The translations under genes were made by a program, and so were the position numbers. A model generated the notes under the pieces. It was given only the letters and a program-made list of their open reading frames with translations, was not told where the DNA came from and ran no database searches. From Bradyrhizobium sp. 138 (GTDB lineage Bacteria; Pseudomonadota; Alphaproteobacteria; Rhizobiales; Xanthobacteraceae), in NCBI RefSeq assembly GCF_023074075.1, contig NZ_JADPKT010000003.1, forward strand, positions 418,001 to 482,000: a stretch of 64,000 nucleotides of DNA, written 5' to 3'. This document shows, piece by piece, positions 59,441-64,000 of the stretch. Within the stretch, counting starts at the first letter, position 1. Each line of letters starts with the position of its first letter.

Positions 59441-60940
59441 GTGAATGGGGTGCTAGAACGGCACGGACGAGGTGATGGCCGCCGCCTGCGGGCTGCGCCG
59501 GCCGCGCTATGCCTTGTCCTGGGCACGGCGCTGACGGGCTGCGGCGATATGGGCCGGTTCCAGACGGCTGCGGCGCCCACCGCCGTGGCGATGCCGAAGC
59601 CGAAGCCGGCCGTCGCCCAGACCCCCGCCACCGAGAAGGAGCACGAGCGCATCCTGGCGAGCTATGGCGGCACTTATGACGATCCCAGGCTCGAATCACT
59701 CGTCAGCAAGACCGTCGACCGGCTGGTCGCGGCCTCCGACCGTCCCGACCAAGGCTACAAGGTCACCATCCTCAATTCCGGCGCGGTGAACGCCTTCGCG
59801 CTGCCGAACGGCCAACTCTATGTCACGCGCGGCCTGCTTGCGCTTGCGAGCGACACCTCGGAATTGTCCTCCGTGCTCAGCCACGAGATGGCGCATGTGC
59901 TGTCCAAGCACGCCGCGATGCGCGAGGACCAGGCGCGCCAGGCCGCGATCGTCACCCGCGTCGTCACCGACATGAGCAACGATCCCGATCTCACCGCGCT
60001 GGCGCTGGCCAAGACCAAGCTCACCATGGCGAGCTTTTCGCGCAAGCAGGAGATCGAGGCCGATGGCATCGGCGTCGGCATCTCGGCCAAGGCGCATTTC
60101 GACCCCTATGGTGCGGCACGCTTCCTGTCGGCGATGGAGCGCAATGCCGAGCTGAAGGCCGGCAAGTCTTCGCTCGATCCGCGCGCGCAGGATTTCACCT
60201 CGTCGCATCCGGCGACCCCGGAGCGCGTGCAGAACGCGCAGAACATCGCACGGCAATACACCGCGCCTGAAGGCGCCGAGCGCGACCGCGAGAGCTATCT
60301 CGCCGCGATCGACAACCTCGTCTACGGCGAAGACCCCAGCGAAGGCTTCGTGCGCGGCCGCAGATTCCTGCATCCGAAGCTCGGCTTCACCTTCCAGGCG
60401 CCGGATAATTTCACGCTCGACAACACCGCCCAGGCCGTGATCGGCGTGCGCGAGGGCGGCGCACAGGCGATGCGTTTCGACGTGGTGCGCGTGCCGGCCG
60501 AGCAGTCGCTCGGCGACTACCTCAATTCCGGCTGGATGGAGGGCGTCGAGAAGGCCTCGACCGAGGATATCACGATCAATGGTTTTCCGGCCGCGTCCGC
60601 CACCGCCAAGGGCGACCAGTGGCAGTTCAAGGTCTACGCGCTGCGGTTCGGCAGCGACGTCTATCGCTTCATCTTCGCGACGCGGCAGAAGTCGACCGAG
60701 AGCGAGCGCAACGCGCGCGAGACCGTCAATTCATTCCGCCGCCTGACGCTCGAAGAGATCCAGGCGGCCCGGCCGCTGCGCATCAAGGTCATCACCGTGC
60801 AGCCCGGCGACACCGTGGAATCGCTGTCGCATCGCATGGCGGGTGTCGATCATCCCGCCGAGCGCTTCCGCGTGCTGAACGGGCTCGATCGCACCGCGCA
60901 GGTGAAGGTGCGTGATCGCGTGAAGATCGTGGCGGATTGA
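59441..60940 (+). CDS. M48-family metalloprotease lipoprotein
   Basis: The protein has 499 residues from GTG. A lipobox LTGC places the lipidated Cys at about 34. The M48 zinc motif is HEMAH (148-152), with the third-ligand segment KQEIEADGIGV. C-terminal to it, residues about 280-430 form a separate beta domain, and the last 55 residues look like a LysM-type motif (VITVQPGDTVESLSHRM). This is the BepA-like periplasmic layout: outer-membrane quality control or peptidoglycan-linked proteolysis. Confidence 0.93.
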   Translation: MNGVLERHGRGDGRRLRAAPAALCLVLGTALTGCGDMGRFQTAAAPTAVAMPKPKPAVAQTPATEKEHERILASYGGTYDDPRLESLVSKTVDRLVAASDRPDQGYKVTILNSGAVNAFALPNGQLYVTRGLLALASDTSELSSVLSHEMAHVLSKHAAMREDQARQAAIVTRVVTDMSNDPDLTALALAKTKLTMASFSRKQEIEADGIGVGISAKAHFDPYGAARFLSAMERNAELKAGKSSLDPRAQDFTSSHPATPERVQNAQNIARQYTAPEGAERDRESYLAAIDNLVYGEDPSEGFVRGRRFLHPKLGFTFQAPDNFTLDNTAQAVIGVREGGAQAMRFDVVRVPAEQSLGDYLNSGWMEGVEKASTEDITINGFPAASATAKGDQWQFKVYALRFGSDVYRFIFATRQKSTESERNARETVNSFRRLTLEEIQAARPLRIKVITVQPGDTVESLSHRMAGVDHPAERFRVLNGLDRTAQVKVRDRVKIVAD

Positions 60941-61005
60941 CGCTGCGCGCGTAGCCGTGCGCGCTAAAACAGCAAATGCTGATCTGAGCTACAAATCGCG
61001 CTGCC

Positions 61006-61095
61006 GTAGGGTGGGCAAAGCGAAGCGTGCCCACCACCTCTCTCAATCATCGACAGATGGTGGGCACGGCGCTTACGCGCCTTTGCCCACCCTAC
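61006..61095. repeat. Palindromic intergenic repeat, family A copy 4
   Basis: Fourth copy with arms GTAGGGTGGGCAAAG and mirror, between the convergent M48 and MHS-transporter genes. Confidence 0.85.
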
Positions 61096-61125
61096 GAGAC
61101 CTGTGGTGCGGTGGCGATGCGAACC

Positions 61126-62454
61126 CTAGCGCCCCGTATCCATGTCGCCCTTCTCGCGCTGGCCGCTGAGCCAGAGCGCGAGCAAGGTCCAGAAGGCGCC
61201 GGACAAGAGATAGGCACCCGAGGCGATGACGCCGAGATTGGTGGCGAGCAGCAACGCGACCAGCGGCGCGAAGCCGGCGCCGAACAGCCAGGCCATGTCC
61301 GAGGTCAGCGCGGAAGCGGTGTAGCGGTACGCCTGCTTGAAGTTCGAGGCGATCGCGCCGGAGGACTGGCCGAAGGACAGGCCGAGCAGGATGAAGCCGA
61401 TTACCATGTAGATCGTCTCGCCGAACGCGCCGGCGTCGAGCAGCTGCGGGGCAAAGCCGCTGTAGATCGCGATCGCGATCGCCGATCCCATCAGCAGCGA
61501 TTTGCGCCCCACACGGTCGGCGATGATGCCGGAGATCACGATCGCGGCGACACCGAACACGGCGGCGACGATCTCGATGATCAAGAAGCGCACCGGGCTT
61601 TCGCGGGTGAACAGGAACACCCAGGACAGCGGAAACACCGTCACCATGTGGAACAGCGCGAAGCTCGCGAGCGGCGCGAACGCGCCAAGCATGATATTCT
61701 GGCCTTCGCGGGCGACGGTGTCGGAGATGCGGGCGGGCTGCAATTCGCGGGTCTCGAACAGCGAGGCATATTCCTCGGTCGTCACCATGCGCAGACGCGC
61801 GAACAGCGCCACGACGTTGATGGCAAAGGCAACGAAGAACGGATAGCGCCAGCCCCAGTCGAAGAAATCGTCGGCCGAGAGGTTACCGGCGAAATAGGCG
61901 AACAGCGCGCTCGCCACGATCAGCCCGAGCGGCGCGCCGAGCTGCGGCACCATCGCGTACCAGCCGCGCTTGGAGGCCGGTGCGTTCAGCGCCAGCAGCG
62001 ACGCCATGCCGTCCCAGGCGCCGCCCCAGGCCAGACCCTGCGCGATGCGCGCCAGCGCCAGCAGCCAGATCGCGGCAACGCCGATGTCGTGATAGCTCGG
62101 CAGGAACGCCAGCGCGACGGTGGCGGTGCCGAGCAGGAACAGCGCCGAGATCAGCTTGGCCGTCTTGCCGTAGGCACGGTCGACCGTCATGAAAATGACG
62201 GTGCCGATGGGGCGGGCCATGAAGGCCAGCGCGAAGATCATGAAGGAATAGAGCGTACCGGTCAGCTCGCTCGCGAACGGGAACACCAGGCGCGGGAACA
62301 CGATCACCGAGGCGATCGCGAAAACGAAGAAGTCGAAGAATTCCGAGGTGCGGCCGATGATGACGCCGATGGCGATCTCGCCGGGACTGGCCTGGTCGTG
62401 GCCGTGCTCGCCCGTGTGGAGGTCTGCCATTGCGGGGGTCTGTGCCGTCGCCAT
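61126..62454 (-). CDS. MHS-family MFS transporter
   Basis: The protein has 442 residues from the ATG at 62454; the frame stays open for 65 more codons upstream without a good start. Twelve membrane helices are visible. The first is preceded by EIAIGVIIGRTSEFFDFFVF, and loop 2-3 has FMARPIGTVIFMTVDRAYGK, as in metabolite:H+ symporters (proline/betaine, shikimate or dicarboxylate type). The N-terminal His-containing GEHGHDQ is a local variation. Divergent from cyoA over 181 bp. Confidence 0.92.
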   Translation of the reverse strand: MATAQTPAMADLHTGEHGHDQASPGEIAIGVIIGRTSEFFDFFVFAIASVIVFPRLVFPFASELTGTLYSFMIFALAFMARPIGTVIFMTVDRAYGKTAKLISALFLLGTATVALAFLPSYHDIGVAAIWLLALARIAQGLAWGGAWDGMASLLALNAPASKRGWYAMVPQLGAPLGLIVASALFAYFAGNLSADDFFDWGWRYPFFVAFAINVVALFARLRMVTTEEYASLFETRELQPARISDTVAREGQNIMLGAFAPLASFALFHMVTVFPLSWVFLFTRESPVRFLIIEIVAAVFGVAAIVISGIIADRVGRKSLLMGSAIAIAIYSGFAPQLLDAGAFGETIYMVIGFILLGLSFGQSSGAIASNFKQAYRYTASALTSDMAWLFGAGFAPLVALLLATNLGVIASGAYLLSGAFWTLLALWLSGQREKGDMDTGR

Positions 62455-62635
62455 GCGTGCGCCCTTAACGTCCTGAAAACCAAAGCCGACCGCCCGGCGG
62501 GGCGCCAGGCAATCTGGCCCTGTCTGACCCAACATTTCGCACCGCAACATTGGACAAATTGTCCAATGTCCGGATTGCTGCGCCGCAGCTACCCATTGGC
62601 CCCGCAAAGGAAACTCATTCTCAAAGGCTCGGCCC
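62455..62635. promoter_or_regulatory. Divergent promoter region, MHS transporter / cyoA
   Basis: The 181-bp spacer between the divergent genes contains the mirrored pair GGACAATTGTCC-like sequence TTGGACAAATTGTCCAATG near 62550-62570, a near-perfect dyad of about 18 bp. It could be an operator for a redox or carbon regulator of the oxidase genes. Confidence 0.5.
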
Positions 62636-63796
62636 GTGTCTCGTCTCAAGATCCTGGCGCTACTACCTCTGGCTGCTGCGCTCAGCGGCTGCGACTACGT
62701 CGTGCTGGCGCCAGCCGGCGATATCGCAGCGCAACAGCGCGACCTCGTCATCATCTCCACCGTCCTGATGCTCCTGATCGTCGTCCCCGTGATGGCGCTG
62801 ACGGTGCTGTTCGCCTGGCGCTATCGCCAGTCCAACACGGACGCCCGCTACGAGCCGGATTGGGACCACTCGACCAAGCTCGAGCTGGTGATCTGGTCGG
62901 CCCCGCTTCTGATCATCGTTTGCCTGGGCGCGCTGACCTGGATGGGCACGCATCTGCTCGACCCCTATCGCACGCTCGGCCGCATCCATGCGGAGCGCGC
63001 CGTGGACCAGTCCAAGGCGCCGCTCGAGGTCGACGTCGTCGCGCTCGACTGGAAGTGGCTCTTTATCTATCCGGACTACGGCATCGCCACCGTCAACGAG
63101 CTCGCAGCTCCGGTCGATCGTCCGATCAAATTCCGCATCACGGCGTCCTCGGTGATGAACTCATTCTACATCCCCGCGCTCGCCGGTCAGATCTACGCGA
63201 TGCCGGGCATGGAGACCAAGCTCCATGCCGTCGTCAACCACGCCGGCACCTATAAGGGCTTCTCGGCGAACTACAGCGGCGCCGGCTTCTCCGGCATGCA
63301 CTTCAACTTTTGGGGTCTCGACGACAAGGGCTTTGACGCCTGGATCGCCAGCGCCAAATCCGCCGGCGGCTCGCTCGGCCGCGCCGAATATCTCCAGCTC
63401 GAAAAGCCGAGCCAGAACGAGCCGGTGCGCCGCTGGGGCACCGTCGATGCCGATCTCTACCGCCTGATTCTCAACATGTGCGTCGAGACCGGCAAGATGT
63501 GCCAGAGCGAGATGATGGCGATCGACGCCAAGGGCGGCGCCGGCCACCAGGGCCTGAACAACACGCTGCCGCTGGCCTACGACAAATACGCCCGCCGCGG
63601 CACCGCGCTTGGACCGGAGCCGAGCTTCGTCGCCGGCACCTGCACGCCAGATGCGCCGCAGGGCAAGACCACCGCCTCCATCACGGCACCCGTCGACACC
63701 GCGCCGCTGCTCGGCGCCGGCCTGAAGCGGCCATCCTTCACGCCGCTGAAGTCCTCGTCCTTCTTCCTCGGACAGCGTCCGAAGTCTGACTCCTAA
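62636..63796 (+). CDS. cyoA: Cytochrome bo-type ubiquinol oxidase subunit II
   Basis: The protein has 386 residues from GTG at 62636. It is a lipoprotein with lipobox LSGC (Cys19), two membrane helices ([20 protein letters not shown] and [19 protein letters not shown]), then a cupredoxin domain. That domain ([40 protein letters not shown]) lacks the CuA ligands, as in quinol oxidases. The C-terminal 100 residues are longer than usual. It starts the oxidase operon; the subunit I gene follows after 11 bp. The complex oxidises ubiquinol and pumps protons. Confidence 0.95.
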   Translation: MSRLKILALLPLAAALSGCDYVVLAPAGDIAAQQRDLVIISTVLMLLIVVPVMALTVLFAWRYRQSNTDARYEPDWDHSTKLELVIWSAPLLIIVCLGALTWMGTHLLDPYRTLGRIHAERAVDQSKAPLEVDVVALDWKWLFIYPDYGIATVNELAAPVDRPIKFRITASSVMNSFYIPALAGQIYAMPGMETKLHAVVNHAGTYKGFSANYSGAGFSGMHFNFWGLDDKGFDAWIASAKSAGGSLGRAEYLQLEKPSQNEPVRRWGTVDADLYRLILNMCVETGKMCQSEMMAIDAKGGAGHQGLNNTLPLAYDKYARRGTALGPEPSFVAGTCTPDAPQGKTTASITAPVDTAPLLGAGLKRPSFTPLKSSSFFLGQRPKSDS

Positions 63797-63807
63797 AGAG
63801 AGTTCGC

Positions 63808-64000
63808 ATGTCTCCTGATCTTCTCAAGCTCATCTTCGGCCGGCTCGGCTTCGAATCGCTGCCGCTGCACGAGCCGATCGTCGTCGGCACCTTCGCGGTG
63901 GTCGCGCTCGGCGGCGCCGCGCTGCTCGGCGGTCTCACCTATTTCCGTCTCTGGGGCTACCTCTGGCGCGAGTGGTTCACCACCGTCGACCACAAGCGCA
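63808..64000 (+). CDS. cyoB: Cytochrome bo-type ubiquinol oxidase subunit I (5' part)
   Basis: Only the first 64 codons are in the window. They read as the CyoB N-terminus: [20 protein letters not shown], a first membrane helix ([20 protein letters not shown]) and WFTTVDHKR, the conserved beginning of the heme-copper oxidase core. RBS AAGAGAG lies upstream. With cyoA 11 bp before, this is the standard cyoAB order. Confidence 0.95.
   Translation, partial: MSPDLLKLIFGRLGFESLPLHEPIVVGTFAVVALGGAALLGGLTYFRLWGYLWREWFTTVDHKR

Overview
The window reads as a chromosome segment of a Bradyrhizobium-like alphaproteobacterium. This rests on the high-GC coding bias, the abundance of beta-oxidation genes, Bug-type and branched-chain-type binding proteins, a CyoAB quinol oxidase, and several families of palindromic intergenic repeats of the kind common in that genus. 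No rRNA and no CRISPR array was seen. There is one complete tRNA, tRNA-Arg(CCT) at 43385-43461.

Left backbone (1-9720): a truncated FAD oxidoreductase divergent from a LysR regulator, a crotonase, a ketopantoate-reductase-like gene, a Tex30-like hydrolase, an LCAD-type acyl-CoA dehydrogenase, an AraC regulator divergent from an alpha/beta hydrolase, and a metal-dependent amidohydrolase. Right backbone (43.5-64 kb): small VOC, GYD, cupin and RraA genes, a Bug binding protein, a trypsin-like protease, a second ketopantoate-reductase-like gene, and small stress/envelope proteins. It also holds an acyl-CoA module (SDR, a two-gene acyl-CoA dehydrogenase, crotonases, a VOC protein, a branched-chain-type binding protein), an M48 lipoprotein protease, an MHS transporter, and the start of cyoAB.

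Between them lies a tRNA-Arg-integrated island. Three copies of the tRNA 3' end occur, at 9721, 13109 and 43385 (the last inside the intact gene). They delimit a 3.3-kb segment with one large beta-helix/Ig/RTX adhesin-like gene and a 30-kb island. The island starts with a tyrosine integrase and a replication-like core: AlpA-type HTH proteins, a prim-pol primase, a RepA/DnaB-type ATPase and a 9-bp-periodic iteron-like array. A metal-handling block follows (HME-RND pump with adaptor, His-rich protein, FetAB-like exporter, ATP-grasp-like protein, DUF1259 protein). It ends in a defence block at 30.6-43.1 kb.

The defence block is the most interesting part. It holds a Hachiman/AbpAB-like pair, a Vsr/DUF559-fold nuclease next to an EVE-HNH fusion, and a compact ubiquitin-like conjugation operon: DUF2188, a Ubl of the multiubiquitin family, a DUF6791-ThiF E1-like protein, a DUF6527 protein and a CoiA-like protein interrupted by a frameshift. 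This operon is transcribed divergently from an XRE regulator/ImmA-IrrE protease pair. The Ubl ends in Ser without a diglycine, and the E1 shows no obvious catalytic cysteine after its adenylation core, so the chemistry may be non-canonical. Functions are inferred from recognised families and motifs; no database search was possible.
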